Shown one piece after another: positions 46,374 to 55,094 of a stretch of 64,000 nt of DNA. The position numbers and the translations under genes are program-made. Source of the DNA: Legionella brunensis (GTDB taxonomy: Bacteria; Pseudomonadota; Gammaproteobacteria; Legionellales; Legionellaceae); contig NZ_LNXV01000036.1 of the NCBI RefSeq assembly GCF_001467025.1, forward strand, positions 242,939-306,938, given 5' to 3'. The first letter of the stretch is position 1. Each line of letters begins with the position of its first letter. The notes beneath the pieces are model-generated. The model had not been told where the DNA came from, searched no databases, and saw nothing but the letters and a program-made list of their open reading frames with translations.

Positions 46374-47274
46374 CGGTTCTCCTGGGAAATGTTTGTCGTA
46401 CCAATTTAGGAATATTTGCTTCAGCTGTCACCTGGACATAAGATATTTGTAAACGCTTAAATAACATTTTTAAATTAGCAATACGTTCCTCACAATAGCT
46501 CTGATAACTTTTAGCAATGTCATCTCTAGTTGTATCTAAAACCGTTTCTTGCTGGCCATCGGTAATGGGATAGTACTGCGGTTTTGGCACAGCAAGTTCT
46601 ATAGGATCACATAAATGATAGGCCAAAACATCGCTATGGAAGCGTAAACGGCTCAAATGCCGTTCGCTATCAACATCCAACGCATAAAAATCACTAATTA
46701 GAACTACAATACTTCCAGGTCTCGTGACCCGTCTTAAGCGAATCAAAGCATCACTTAAATCTCGAGAGTCACCTCCATTTCCAGGGGAAACGGTGGTATA
46801 GTGACTTAATGCTGCTAAAAAAGGCAAAATACCTAAATTACGACTATGTGGTGTAAATTCACTATGCTCATTGGCGGAATAAATTAAACCACCAACCTTA
46901 TCCCCTTGTTTAACGGCTGTCCATGCGATCATCGCTGCCAAACGGGCAGCCACCACCGATTTAAATGCTACCCGGGTGCCAAAATACATTGATGGGTTGA
47001 AATCACAAAGCAAAACAACAGGCCGCTCTCGTTCCTCTTGGTAAAGTTTTACATGGGGTCGTCCCGTACGTGCTGTCACACGCCATTCCATATGGCGAAT
47101 TTCATCACCGGCCTGATAATTACGAGCCTCCGCAAAATCCATACCACGTCCTCGTAACTTAGACAGATGATTTCCCATATATATAGCATTATTTTCAGGC
47201 TTGTAATTAATCCTGTGAGCATAACGTTTGAAAGCAATCAATTCATCAAGTTCGGCAACCAATCCGTCACTCAT
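46366..47274 (-). CDS. DUF58 domain protein
   Basis: A 302-residue soluble protein with the DUF58 core: G-M-D-F-A-E-A-R-N-Y-Q-A-G-D-E-I-R-H-M-E-W-R followed by a VWA-like fold with L-C-D-F-N-P-S-M. It links the MoxR ATPase to the VWA proteins in many bacteria. It starts 8 bases after moxR and overlaps the next gene. Confidence 0.88.
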   Translation of the reverse strand: MSDGLVAELDELIAFKRYAHRINYKPENNAIYMGNHLSKLRGRGMDFAEARNYQAGDEIRHMEWRVTARTGRPHVKLYQEERERPVVLLCDFNPSMYFGTRVAFKSVVAARLAAMIAWTAVKQGDKVGGLIYSANEHSEFTPHSRNLGILPFLAALSHYTTVSPGNGGDSRDLSDALIRLRRVTRPGSIVVLISDFYALDVDSERHLSRLRFHSDVLAYHLCDPIELAVPKPQYYPITDGQQETVLDTTRDDIAKSYQSYCEERIANLKMLFKRLQISYVQVTAEANIPKLVRQTFPRRTGG

Positions 47275-47282
47275 AATGACCT

Positions 47283-48284
47283 CTAAGGTACAGCAATCAA
47301 GCGCAATAAAGAGCTTATAAAATCATCACTTGTTACCCCTTCCGCCTCTGCCTCGAAACTTAAAAGAATGCGATGGCGCAAGACATCATGGGCAATAACG
47401 TGAATATCTTCGGGAGTAACGTAGTTACGCCCTGAAAGCCACGCATGGGCTTTTGCACAACGATCGAGAGCAATTGTTGCCCGTGGGCTTGCCCCAAAAC
47501 GTAACCAACGCGCTAATTCATCACTATAGACAGCAGGATTACGCGTTGCAACAACCAATTGCACAAGATAATTATCTAATGCCTCACTGGTGTGTACCTC
47601 TAAAACCTGACGTCGAGCTTCAAAAAGTGTTACTTGGGACAAGGGGGTAACAACAGCCGTTGATGCTGAATTTAACTTCAAGTTCCCCATAGCTTCTGAA
47701 CGTGCCAAAGTTAGGATATCACGCTCTACCTGAGTGTCAGGGTAACTAATTTTCACATACATTAAAAAGCGATCAAGTTGCGCCTCAGGCAAAGGATAAG
47801 TTCCCTCTTGCTCAATAGGATTTTGTGTAGCCATTACTAGAAAAAGTTCCGGCAAAGGGTAGGTCGTACCACCGATAGTTACCTGTCGTTCTGCCATAGC
47901 CTCAAGTAATGCTGACTGTACTTTGGCAGGTGCACGATTGATTTCATCGGCGAGAATCATGTGATGAAAAATAGGGCCTGGTTGAAAAACAAAGGAGCCA
48001 TTCTCAGGGCGATAAACATCTGTACCCGTTAAATCGCCTGGTAGCAAATCAGGAGTAAATTGAATACGGTGAAAATCGCCCTCTACTACTCCAGATAACT
48101 CCTTAACAGCACGAGTTTTCGCTAATCCAGGTGCTCCTTCTACTAATAAATGCCCATCAGCAAGTAACGCTATCAATAATCGTGATACTAAATCTTGCTG
48201 ACCTAAAATACGTGTATTTAGATGAACACTTATTTGTGCTAGCTGCTCTTGTACAGTATGTGTTGAGGTGTCTAGCTGCTCCAT
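47283..48284 (-). CDS. MoxR-family AAA+ ATPase
   Basis: A 333-residue AAA+ protein. Walker A is G-A-P-G-L-A-K-T, Walker B is I-L-A-D-E-I-N-R-A, and the sensor region includes T-Q-N-P-I-E-Q-E-G-T-Y-P-L-P-E-A-Q-L-D-R-F, the MoxR signature. It acts as a chaperone-like ATPase for metal-site or complex assembly with VWA partners. The ATG at 48284 follows AGGGTA and begins the seven-gene operon; the promoter lies in 48285-48455. Confidence 0.92.
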   Translation of the reverse strand: MEQLDTSTHTVQEQLAQISVHLNTRILGQQDLVSRLLIALLADGHLLVEGAPGLAKTRAVKELSGVVEGDFHRIQFTPDLLPGDLTGTDVYRPENGSFVFQPGPIFHHMILADEINRAPAKVQSALLEAMAERQVTIGGTTYPLPELFLVMATQNPIEQEGTYPLPEAQLDRFLMYVKISYPDTQVERDILTLARSEAMGNLKLNSASTAVVTPLSQVTLFEARRQVLEVHTSEALDNYLVQLVVATRNPAVYSDELARWLRFGASPRATIALDRCAKAHAWLSGRNYVTPEDIHVIAHDVLRHRILLSFEAEAEGVTSDDFISSLLRLIAVP

Positions 48285-48455
48285 TCGTTTTACCCTGTGC
48301 AAAAATCATAATCCTAACGTGAAACTAGGCTTGTGCCAAGTTTAAACTATCAATAGAAATGCACTAAATTCTTCCATTTTAAGTATGGTTTAGCCTATCT
48401 TACTTGAACATTGCGTGCAAGAACTCGTAATAAGAGTTGAAGATAAATTACGAAC

Positions 48456-48914
48456 TTAAGCTGCAGGCAAACAATGCTCTTGGTTTTTATTTTGCTCTCT
48501 GGCGAAATATTTGCCAGCATTTTGCGCTAATAAATAAGGTAGTGATTGGCGAATACGCTCTTGACTAACGACTTTTGTCCAGCAGCTATATTCATTGAAA
48601 GGTTTATTATATTGTTTAAAGACATCAATGAAAGCTCGGCGCATATTCTCTGAATCTGACCAAGCAACGATAGGAAGTTCCGGATTTTTTTGCCAAATTA
48701 CTTCTGCTAAAGCAGGACCATTGCAATATAAACCATCGCTGGCACCTAAATCACCATCCATAATGATGAAAGAAGCGTCATTTTCAGCAAGATAATTTAA
48801 GGTACTGAGACTGTCACCCACAACGATTACCTGAATTTGCTTATTAACCGCGGTCAATAACCTGGTTAAGCAAAATGCATTAAATGCATTGTCCTCGACA
48901 ATTAATACACGCAT
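48456..48914 (-). CDS. Stand-alone receiver-domain protein
   Basis: A 152-residue response-regulator receiver with no output domain. V-L-I-V-E-D-N-A-F-N gives the acidic pair, F-I-I-M-D-G-D-L-G the phosphoacceptor Asp, V-A-W-S-D the Ser of the switch and N-K-P-F the conserved Lys. A roughly 25-residue tail follows. Its kinase is unknown. GGGAG precedes the ATG. Confidence 0.8.
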   Translation of the reverse strand: MRVLIVEDNAFNAFCLTRLLTAVNKQIQVIVVGDSLSTLNYLAENDASFIIMDGDLGASDGLYCNGPALAEVIWQKNPELPIVAWSDSENMRRAFIDVFKQYNKPFNEYSCWTKVVSQERIRQSLPYLLAQNAGKYFAREQNKNQEHCLPAA

Positions 48915-48977
48915 GGTAACTCCCTTCTACTTTCAGAAAGGAGTATAGCGAGCAAACCTTAAGGGAAACTTAAGGAT

Positions 48978-49631
48978 TTAACGGATCACATTAATATCTG
49001 TTTGTGTGGCTATTAATACCGTGTCAGCGCGGCGTTTAGCAAACAAGCCATTGTCAACCACACCTGGGATTATCTTAATTAATTCTTCTAATTCAATAGG
49101 TTTACTCAAATCAAGATTATAAACATCAAGAATAATATTGCCATTGTCCGTAATAAATCCCTCTCGATATTCCGGGTCACCACCGAGCTTTACAAGCTCG
49201 CGAGCAACAAAGCTTCGTGCCATGGGAATAACTTCTACAGCAACAGGAAACGTCCCCAAGCGCTTTACAAGCTTGGACTCATCAACAATACAAATAAATT
49301 GACGCGCTACAGAGGCAATAATTTTTTCGCGCGTTAAAGCGCCCCCGCCTCCTTTTATCATTTGCCGTTGTTCAGTGACTTCATCAGCACCATCGATGTA
49401 AATCGACACATCCGTCGCAACATTTAAATCAATAACGGAAATACCCAAAGCACGTAAATGAGCTTCGGTTTCTTTTGAACTTGCAATGCATGCATTAATG
49501 CGATGTTTGATCGTAGCCAAGTGCTCAATGAAATACTTAACAGTAGAACCAGTGCCGATACCAAGAATCATTTCATCATCTTTTAGATAATCTAACGCCG
49601 CTTTAGCAACCGCTTCTTTCAATGCACCCAT
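48978..49631 (-). CDS. rpiA: Ribose-5-phosphate isomerase A
   Basis: Interconverts ribose-5-phosphate and ribulose-5-phosphate in the pentose phosphate pathway. The 217-residue frame from the ATG at 49631 matches the usual length and start ([11 protein letters not shown]). Motifs: [19 protein letters not shown] and [13 protein letters not shown]. In-frame ATGs at 49643 and upstream would add residues not found in the family. A GGA about 10 bases upstream is the only site seen. Confidence 0.93.
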   Translation of the reverse strand: MGALKEAVAKAALDYLKDDEMILGIGTGSTVKYFIEHLATIKHRINACIASSKETEAHLRALGISVIDLNVATDVSIYIDGADEVTEQRQMIKGGGGALTREKIIASVARQFICIVDESKLVKRLGTFPVAVEVIPMARSFVARELVKLGGDPEYREGFITDNGNIILDVYNLDLSKPIELEELIKIIPGVVDNGLFAKRRADTVLIATQTDINVIR

Positions 49632-49741
49632 ATAATAATCCATGCGAAGATTCATGGCGCATTCTAACGCCATAAATTGGTTTTCACCAAATCTAAACTT
49701 CAGTCTCCTGCCCATTTATAATGGCTTTCATGAGAAATAAA

Positions 49742-49889
49742 CTAAACCTTTAACTTGTGCAGCGTTAATAAAGGTGGCATCACTAGCTCATTGCGATTCA
49801 CTCGCACATCAACGACAGCAGACCCTTGATGAGTAGGCGAGTCTTAAAGCATCCTTTAAATCCCTGGGATCCTCAACACGAATCCCTTT
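49742..49889 (-). pseudogene. Relic of a pyruvate dehydrogenase (PoxB-like) C-terminus
   Basis: In one minus-strand frame the DNA reads K-G-I-R-V-E-D-P-R-D-L-K-D-A-L-R-L-A-Y-S-S, then shifts frame to G-S-A-V-V-D-V-R-V-N-R-N-E-L-V-M-P-P and stops. This matches the C-terminal ThDP-domain segment of PoxB-type enzymes (KGIRVE, then a hydrophobic-VDV-V-x-x-x-E-L-x-x-P-P). The frameshift lies near 49825-49830. No upstream part of the gene survives. It is a separate gene family member from the intact decarboxylase at 14.8 kb. Confidence 0.6.
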
Positions 49890-49958
49890 ATTCTAAAAGT
49901 ATCCACAAACACGTCAGTAACAGTAACCTTTTTAACCCTAGTGATGAGTTAATAGTCC

Positions 49959-50330
49959 CTATTGACCAACTGTTGGGGCTTCGGTTGGTACTGCAGTACC
50001 AACGGTTTTCTTACTGGCCTGCGTTGAAGTTTGTGGCGCACCTAACGCTGAAGCGGAAGCTGAGGCAGCAGATGAATTAGTATTTGACGAATTATTGTTC
50101 TCTGTCGAGTAAGTAGTTCCTCTCTGTGCGGAAGAAGACCTGGTTTGTGTTGGCGAGCCACTTTGATAGACCGTTGTAGTATGTTGAGAATTTCCATAGC
50201 TCGGACGGGCGTCGTAGGTTCTATTTGGCGAATCGGTAAATAATCCCTCTATGCCTTGGCAAGCAGAAAGTAATAACGGTGCAGAAAGAATTACTGTATA
50301 CGTTACAACCGAAAATGGATTCTTTTTCAT
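49959..50330 (-). CDS. Small Ser/Thr/Asn-rich lipoprotein
   Basis: A 123-residue predicted lipoprotein. The signal ends L-L-L-S-A-C (lipobox, Cys24) after a K-K-N start. The mature part is disordered: Ser/Thr/Asn/Ala-rich with no fold signature. GGATGG precedes the ATG at 50330. The function is unknown; it may be a surface-exposed lipoprotein. Confidence 0.7.
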   Translation of the reverse strand: MKKNPFSVVTYTVILSAPLLLSACQGIEGLFTDSPNRTYDARPSYGNSQHTTTVYQSGSPTQTRSSSAQRGTTYSTENNNSSNTNSSAASASASALGAPQTSTQASKKTVGTAVPTEAPTVGQ

Positions 50331-50501
50331 GTGGCCATCCTTGAAAAAATAGTTATTTAACACTACCTTGAATTCTAGCCGGTGTCAGAGAACTTGTGAA
50401 GTCATGTTTAGGAGAACAAGCTTCCCAATCTACCTTCATTAACGACATGCTCAGGTTTTTAGCGTATACTGGGCAGCAAATTTGCTTACAAAGGATCTGT
50501 C

Positions 50502-51452
50502 ATGATTTATCCTAATATTCTTGCCACTATAGGACATACACCTATTGTGAGAGTAAATCGTATTGGCCAAGAACTTGCCTGCGAACTCTATGTTAAATGT
50601 GAATTTTTTAATCCCGGCGGTTCGGTCAAAGATCGCATAGGCTTTGAAATGGTTACAAATGCCCAAAAGAGCGGTCGCATTAAACCTGGCGACACCTTAA
50701 TTGAACCAACTTCAGGTAATACAGGAATTGGCATCGCCTTGGCAGGCGCAGTTCTAGGGTATAAAATCATTATTACAATGCCCAACAAAATGAGTCAGGA
50801 AAAACAGGCTGTTCTGGAGAGATTAGGAGCGACTATTTATCGGACACGGACAGAAGCTGCCTGGAATGACCCTGATAGTCACATTTCTCTAGCAAAAGAA
50901 TTACAACGCGAAATACCTAACTCCCACATTCTGGATCAATACGCCAATCCTGACAACCCAAATGCGCATTACTATGGTACTGCGCAGGAAATTATCGACG
51001 ATTTTGGCATGGATTTAGACATGGTTGTGGCTGGTGTTGGCACTGGAGGCACTATTACTGGAATCGCCAGACGATTAAAAGAGCATAATCCTCACATAAA
51101 AATTGTAGGGGTTGACCCTGAGGGTTCTATCCTTGGTGGCGGGGATGAAATCAAACCTTATCATGTAGAAGGAATAGGTTACGATTTCTTCCCGGAAGTC
51201 CTCGATAACAAATTGATTGATCATTATATTAAAACCAATGATAAAGACTCCTTTGACATGGCGCGAAGATTAATTCGTGAGGAAGGATTACTTGTAGGTG
51301 GCTCTTCAGGTGCTGCTATGTGGGGGGCAATACAAGCGGCAAAATCATTACAAGCCGGACAACGATGCTTGGTTATTTTACCTGACTCTATTCGTAATTA
51401 TATGTCTAAATATGCCAATGACGAATGGATGAAAGAGCAGCATTTTCTTTAA
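50502..51452 (+). CDS. Cystathionine beta-synthase catalytic core, eukaryote-like
   Basis: A 316-residue fold-type II PLP enzyme. It shows I-G-H-T-P-I-V-R-V-N, G-G-S-V-K-D-R-I with the PLP Lys, E-P-T-S-G-N-T-G-I-G, V-G-T-G-G-T-I-T-G-I-A-R and G-V-D-P-E-G-S-I-L. The blocks S-H-I-L-D-Q-Y and R-N-Y-M-S-K follow human CBS far more closely than bacterial CysK. It lacks the N-terminal haem segment and the C-terminal CBS pair. It would condense homocysteine with serine, or make cysteine from O-acetylserine. AAGGATC precedes the ATG. Confidence 0.85.
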   Translation: MIYPNILATIGHTPIVRVNRIGQELACELYVKCEFFNPGGSVKDRIGFEMVTNAQKSGRIKPGDTLIEPTSGNTGIGIALAGAVLGYKIIITMPNKMSQEKQAVLERLGATIYRTRTEAAWNDPDSHISLAKELQREIPNSHILDQYANPDNPNAHYYGTAQEIIDDFGMDLDMVVAGVGTGGTITGIARRLKEHNPHIKIVGVDPEGSILGGGDEIKPYHVEGIGYDFFPEVLDNKLIDHYIKTNDKDSFDMARRLIREEGLLVGGSSGAAMWGAIQAAKSLQAGQRCLVILPDSIRNYMSKYANDEWMKEQHFL

Positions 51453-51466
51453 ATAAATCTAGCAAT

Positions 51467-51500
51467 TGCCCGGATTAACAACATTGTCAGTATCCGGGCA
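51467..51500. terminator. Hairpin between the CBS-like and OTU-like genes
   Basis: TGCCCGGAT pairs with ATCCGGGCA across a 16-base loop, 15 bases after the CBS-like stop and between convergent genes. There is no T-run. Confidence 0.35.
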
Positions 51501-51529
51501 GCGATTAAGCGGTTAAAAGAGCAATCAGA

Positions 51530-52609
51530 TTATTTTAATTTCAATCCGCTTTCTTGCAACTCCTCAACTTTATCAAAAACTTTAACCGGATCTTGATGTT
51601 TGATACCCACAGCTCGTGCAATGGCATTAACCAACTGTTTTGTAAACTGTTCATCATGTTTCTCAAACTTTGGACGAGTCACTGGCATATCAAGGCGCTT
51701 ATCTTTTATGGTGCGAAAAAAATGCTCACTTCCATGCTCAACACCCACGTATCTTTGAGGATTATCTTTGTTTATACCCGCTATATAAATATCTATGAGT
51801 TGCTCTTGGCTCACTTCACCCGCATCGACTGCTGCCATCAAACGCCCTTGGGCATCTCTATAATCCCCTAGTAAGCGGCTTTCCTCATCCTCAATTCTAG
51901 TGAGAATATCTTGCAAATCAGGATCTTCTTTTCGAGCAACTTCCTGAGGCTCAATCGCACCACGCATAGTTGTTGATTTAACGCCACGAAAATAGCGTGG
52001 CTCATTAACTTGTGGCAGATAGTGGTCAGTCTTCGAATCATTATGTAATTGCATCGCGACAGGCTTTGTTTCTCCTGCCTTGCCGTAATGAGACAACATG
52101 TGTAATTCTTTATCAGTGGCTACCGTGTAAATTTTAAAAGGGAAACCAGTTGCCATGGCCGTAGCGGCAATTGCATTTTTTTCATCAATCCAGGTAGTTC
52201 CAAGACGCATTTCAGCCGGAGAGATTGGCATGCCTTCCTTGTTGTAGAAAACATCATGATAATACTCAGGATTAGAAACCATTTCATCAACTGCTATCTG
52301 GCGCAAAGTATAGGCAAGAGTTTGAATAAACTCAGCCATATTTCCTTTGAGGGCGAAAACATTTTCCACAGGAGTAGCAAGACGAAGAGCCGGTTTTTGT
52401 TCCGGGAAATACTCAAAATGCCGTTTTAATAGACGACTTAACTCGGGGGTATTCTTTTTTTCAGACAGTACTTTATTGATAATCCCTACTGCCATTGCTT
52501 TAAAACAATTGTCGCGCTCACCCACATCGACAAAGTCAGGCCCTATAGCTGGCTTAACAGTCGAATTTTTGTCAAGGTTTGTGGGACTAAAAAACCTTGC
52601 AGTTGACAT
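51530..52609 (-). CDS. OTU-like cysteine protease candidate, probable effector
   Basis: A 359-residue soluble protein with the order of an OTU deubiquitinase. A candidate nucleophile lies in G-E-R-D-N-C-F-K-A-M-A (Cys35). Then comes a helical arm (about 75-125), T-T-W-I-D-E-K-N-A-I-A-A-T-A-M-A-T-G in the place of the W-G...(E/D)-x-x-A-L-A segment, and a candidate His in K-T-D-H-Y-L-P (His196). The usual D-G-N-C is changed to R-D-N-C, so the assignment is tentative. The C-terminal 160 residues are helical and end V-E-E-L-Q-E-S-G-L-K-L-K, an E-block plus hydrophobic tail typical of Dot/Icm substrates. A PmrA-like box lies upstream (52652-52671). GAGGGGAG precedes the ATG. Confidence 0.6.
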   Translation of the reverse strand: MSTARFFSPTNLDKNSTVKPAIGPDFVDVGERDNCFKAMAVGIINKVLSEKKNTPELSRLLKRHFEYFPEQKPALRLATPVENVFALKGNMAEFIQTLAYTLRQIAVDEMVSNPEYYHDVFYNKEGMPISPAEMRLGTTWIDEKNAIAATAMATGFPFKIYTVATDKELHMLSHYGKAGETKPVAMQLHNDSKTDHYLPQVNEPRYFRGVKSTTMRGAIEPQEVARKEDPDLQDILTRIEDEESRLLGDYRDAQGRLMAAVDAGEVSQEQLIDIYIAGINKDNPQRYVGVEHGSEHFFRTIKDKRLDMPVTRPKFEKHDEQFTKQLVNAIARAVGIKHQDPVKVFDKVEELQESGLKLK

Positions 52610-52638
52610 GGCGCTCTCCCCTCATTATTCATAATTCC

Positions 52639-52671
52639 ATTCTAATCAATTCAGATTAAGGGAATATTAAC
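52639..52671 (-). promoter_or_regulatory. PmrA-like box and -10 of the OTU-like gene
   Basis: Read on the minus strand: GTTAATATT, CC, CTTAATCTG (52671-52652), a 7-base spacer AATTGAT, then TAGAAT (52644-52639) as -10. This matches the published PmrA element (two cTTAATatT half-sites separated by 2 bases) at 14 of 18 half-site positions. Confidence 0.7.
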
Positions 52672-52717
52672 TTAGACTTTACACTATCATGCTCAAATTT
52701 CAACTCGTTCGCCCCTG

Positions 52718-53512
52718 TTAAAAACAATATGTCCCAATAAAATCAATAACTTTTTCCGCAAAAGTAGAGTCCCACAAATCATTATGTCCTTTACCAGGAA
52801 TACTAACCAATTGTTTAGGCTCATTCGCATTAGCAAAAAGCTCACGCGCCTGTTGATAAGGAACAATAGCATCACTTTCACCATGTAAAATAAGCAAAGG
52901 ACTTTTAAGTTGGGAGATACGACTTAAAGAATCAAATTTGTCCCAGGGAGGAATAAAAATCCACGGATAATGATAATACGCAACCTGAGTCATTGAAGTA
53001 TATGGCGATTGCAATATCACGGCACAAACCGGATGCTCTATAGCCATATAAATTGCAACCCCTGTTCCCAAAGACTCTCCGTATAAAACTATTTGCTCGA
53101 TTGCAACGTCTTGTTGCTGTAAGAAATTTAAAGCAGCCTCTGCATCTTGATATAAACCTTGTTCAGTAGGTTTCCCTTGATTACCACCATACCCGCGATA
53201 CTCCAATAACAAAACACCGAAACCCTTGGCAAGGAATTGACGGACTAAGGGCATGCGATAACCAATATGGCCAGCATTACCATGTAAATATAAAATGGTA
53301 GGCCGATTCGCTAATGCTGGTTTATACCAGGAATTTAAATGAATACCATCTGTCGTTGTAAACTTAACCACTTGCAGATCTTCGGCCTGAAAAATTTTGC
53401 GACTTGGCACTTCTTTTGCTGGAAAATACAGCAAATTTCTTTGAAAGAAATAAATTAACAAAAAAGCAATAAGCAATACAAAAATACAAATGAAAAGCAA
53501 TTGTTTGATCAT
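52718..53512 (-). CDS. Membrane-anchored alpha/beta-hydrolase (BEM46/ABHD-like)
   Basis: A 264-residue serine hydrolase with an N-terminal membrane helix (about 3-25). L-Y-L-H-G-N-A-G-H-I-G is the oxyanion region, L-Y-G-E-S-L-G-T-G the nucleophile elbow, H-G-E-S-D-A-I-V-P the acid and G-K-G-H-N-D-L the His. The H-G-N-A-G start is typical of the BEM46/ABHD12-13 group; the substrate is unknown. The gene is divergent from the coiled-coil gene. The in-frame TTG two codons upstream is ignored in favour of the ATG at 53512. Confidence 0.78.
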   Translation of the reverse strand: MIKQLLFICIFVLLIAFLLIYFFQRNLLYFPAKEVPSRKIFQAEDLQVVKFTTTDGIHLNSWYKPALANRPTILYLHGNAGHIGYRMPLVRQFLAKGFGVLLLEYRGYGGNQGKPTEQGLYQDAEAALNFLQQQDVAIEQIVLYGESLGTGVAIYMAIEHPVCAVILQSPYTSMTQVAYYHYPWIFIPPWDKFDSLSRISQLKSPLLILHGESDAIVPYQQARELFANANEPKQLVSIPGKGHNDLWDSTFAEKVIDFIGTYCF

Positions 53513-53616
53513 TCGCAATGCCAGAAATTAAAGTGGTTAAGTATATAGTGACTGTAGAAGATTTTGCGAGAAAATATCAAGGCAAAAGGTATGGCTATCA
53601 TGAGCAAGGAGGCAAC

Positions 53617-54354
53617 ATGGAACATATACAAGATCAGGATATCACTAAATTAAAAGAACTTTTACGTCATACAGGTGAGTTCATCGCATATTTTGAGCTT
53701 GCTGAAACTAAAATGCTTGAATGGCGACACGATATTGAACAGCAAGCCCAAATTCAACAGAATAAATCACAGCAGCAGTTACAAAATCTACACAATGAGC
53801 TTGATGCGTTACAAGAGGTCCTCACTCAAGCTGGTATTGCACGATTTCGCCTGACGGCTGAAAAAGCCTTAAAACAGGGCGAAGAACATGTTAATCATGT
53901 ACAAAAAATTAGCCAGCAATTGCTTGAAGACATGACCAACAAACATCAAGAATTAAGCCAGCTATTGGAAAAAGGACTTAATCAAATTGAACAATATACC
54001 GTTCGCGCAATAGAGCGCTTAGACGAGCATTTTACGCAATATGATGTTCATCATTTTCGCCGTATTGCCAACGAAAGCTGTGAGCAAGTTGAAAGAGTAG
54101 CTCATAATGCCGTTATTAAAAGCCAGGGACTTTTGGGTCGTTTCCAATGGCGTGCTGCCTCACTTGCCTTACTCACCACAATTTTTACAGCATTTGCCAT
54201 CGGCTTTTATGTCAGTAATGAATTTCCCTGGGAAATTCATCAGCAAGCCATCAATGAGCGGGAAGCCGGCAAAGTATTAATGAAGGCATGGCCATCATTG
54301 ACACAGGAAGAAAAAGCTAAGATTTTAAATAGCCACAAGCCTCATAAAGTATAA
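53617..54354 (+). CDS. Coiled-coil protein with C-terminal membrane segment
   Basis: A 245-residue protein. Residues 15-180 are a long coiled coil rich in Gln and Glu (Q-Q-A-Q-I-Q-Q-N-K-S-Q-Q-Q-L and E-Q-V-E-R-V-A-H-N), then one membrane helix (about 190-210, A-S-L-A-L-L-T-T-I-F-T-A-F-A-I-G-F) and a 35-residue tail. The ATG at 53617 is fixed by AAGGAGG; a longer frame from 53518 has no site. The layout looks like plasmid-mobilisation MobB/MbeB-type or tail-anchored effector proteins. It ends one base before the methyltransferase start, so the two are surely co-translated. Confidence 0.65.
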   Translation: MEHIQDQDITKLKELLRHTGEFIAYFELAETKMLEWRHDIEQQAQIQQNKSQQQLQNLHNELDALQEVLTQAGIARFRLTAEKALKQGEEHVNHVQKISQQLLEDMTNKHQELSQLLEKGLNQIEQYTVRAIERLDEHFTQYDVHHFRRIANESCEQVERVAHNAVIKSQGLLGRFQWRAASLALLTTIFTAFAIGFYVSNEFPWEIHQQAINEREAGKVLMKAWPSLTQEEKAKILNSHKPHKV

Positions 54355-54355
54355 A

Positions 54356-55063
54356 ATGTTATCTTTTTTATTATCCTTATTATTATTTGCAGCAACTTTA
54401 ATAGGCCTTAGGGTACACCGCCACTGGGCTATTAAAAATTGGCGAAGAGCCTTGTCATTAGACAAACATTCTGCCATTTTCCAGAAGCTTTATGGCCATA
54501 TTGATGGTTTTACTTTATCGCGTATTGCCAGAATGAAAAGTGATGCCATGAAATATATTTACGGCGAAATTGATTTTGAATCCTTCATTGCCTTGCTATC
54601 CTTGTGCAACCCCAATGCCGCTACCATCTTTTATGATCTTGGTAGCGGTACAGGTAAAGCCGTCATTGCATGTGCACTTGTTTTTGACATTCAAAAAAGT
54701 TGTGGGATTGAAATTTTGCCAGCCTTGCACCAATGTGCACAAATGCAGCAAAAGCAATTAAGACAGTCGGCAGGATATCAAGAAAAAGCTGAGCGGATTA
54801 CTTTCATCTTAGGTGATTTGCTAGAAACAGATTTTCGCAATGCATCCATTGTCTTCATCAATGCCACTGCTTTTTTTGGCGAATATTGGTTTGCTATTAG
54901 CAGACATATGGAGCAATTAAAACCTGGAGCTATCGTAATTTCAACGAGTAAGGCGCTTCTCTCAAACCGATTCATTATTTCTAAAACCACTGCAGTTACG
55001 ATGAGCTGGGGGATTGTCAATGCTTATATTCAAGAGCGGCAGCCTGACAATGCGGTGCATTAA
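54356..55063 (+). CDS. DOT1-like SAM methyltransferase with N-terminal membrane anchor
   Basis: A 235-residue protein. Residues 1-20 are a hydrophobic anchor (L-S-F-L-L-S-L-L-L-F-A-A-T). The class I SAM fold begins T-I-F-Y-D-L-G-S-G-T-G-K-A-V (motif I), then S-C-G-I-E-I-L-P-A-L-H, F-I-L-G-D-L-L-E-T-D-F and I-V-F-I-N-A-T-A-F-F-G. The D-L-G-S-G-x-G and G-I-E pattern, with a G-D-x-x-x-x-D-F step, is that of DOT1-type enzymes, which methylate histone H3K79 in eukaryotes; bacterial relatives act on other substrates. It forms a pair with the coiled-coil gene upstream. Confidence 0.7.
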   Translation: MLSFLLSLLLFAATLIGLRVHRHWAIKNWRRALSLDKHSAIFQKLYGHIDGFTLSRIARMKSDAMKYIYGEIDFESFIALLSLCNPNAATIFYDLGSGTGKAVIACALVFDIQKSCGIEILPALHQCAQMQQKQLRQSAGYQEKAERITFILGDLLETDFRNASIVFINATAFFGEYWFAISRHMEQLKPGAIVISTSKALLSNRFIISKTTAVTMSWGIVNAYIQERQPDNAVH

Positions 55064-55094
55064 TGTAGAGCTCACGTTATTTAAGCAAATATAT

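Noticed and set aside
49826..50080. 84-residue plus-strand frame
   Set aside because: It lies across the PoxB relic and the end of the lipoprotein gene, has no ribosome binding site and shows no family pattern.
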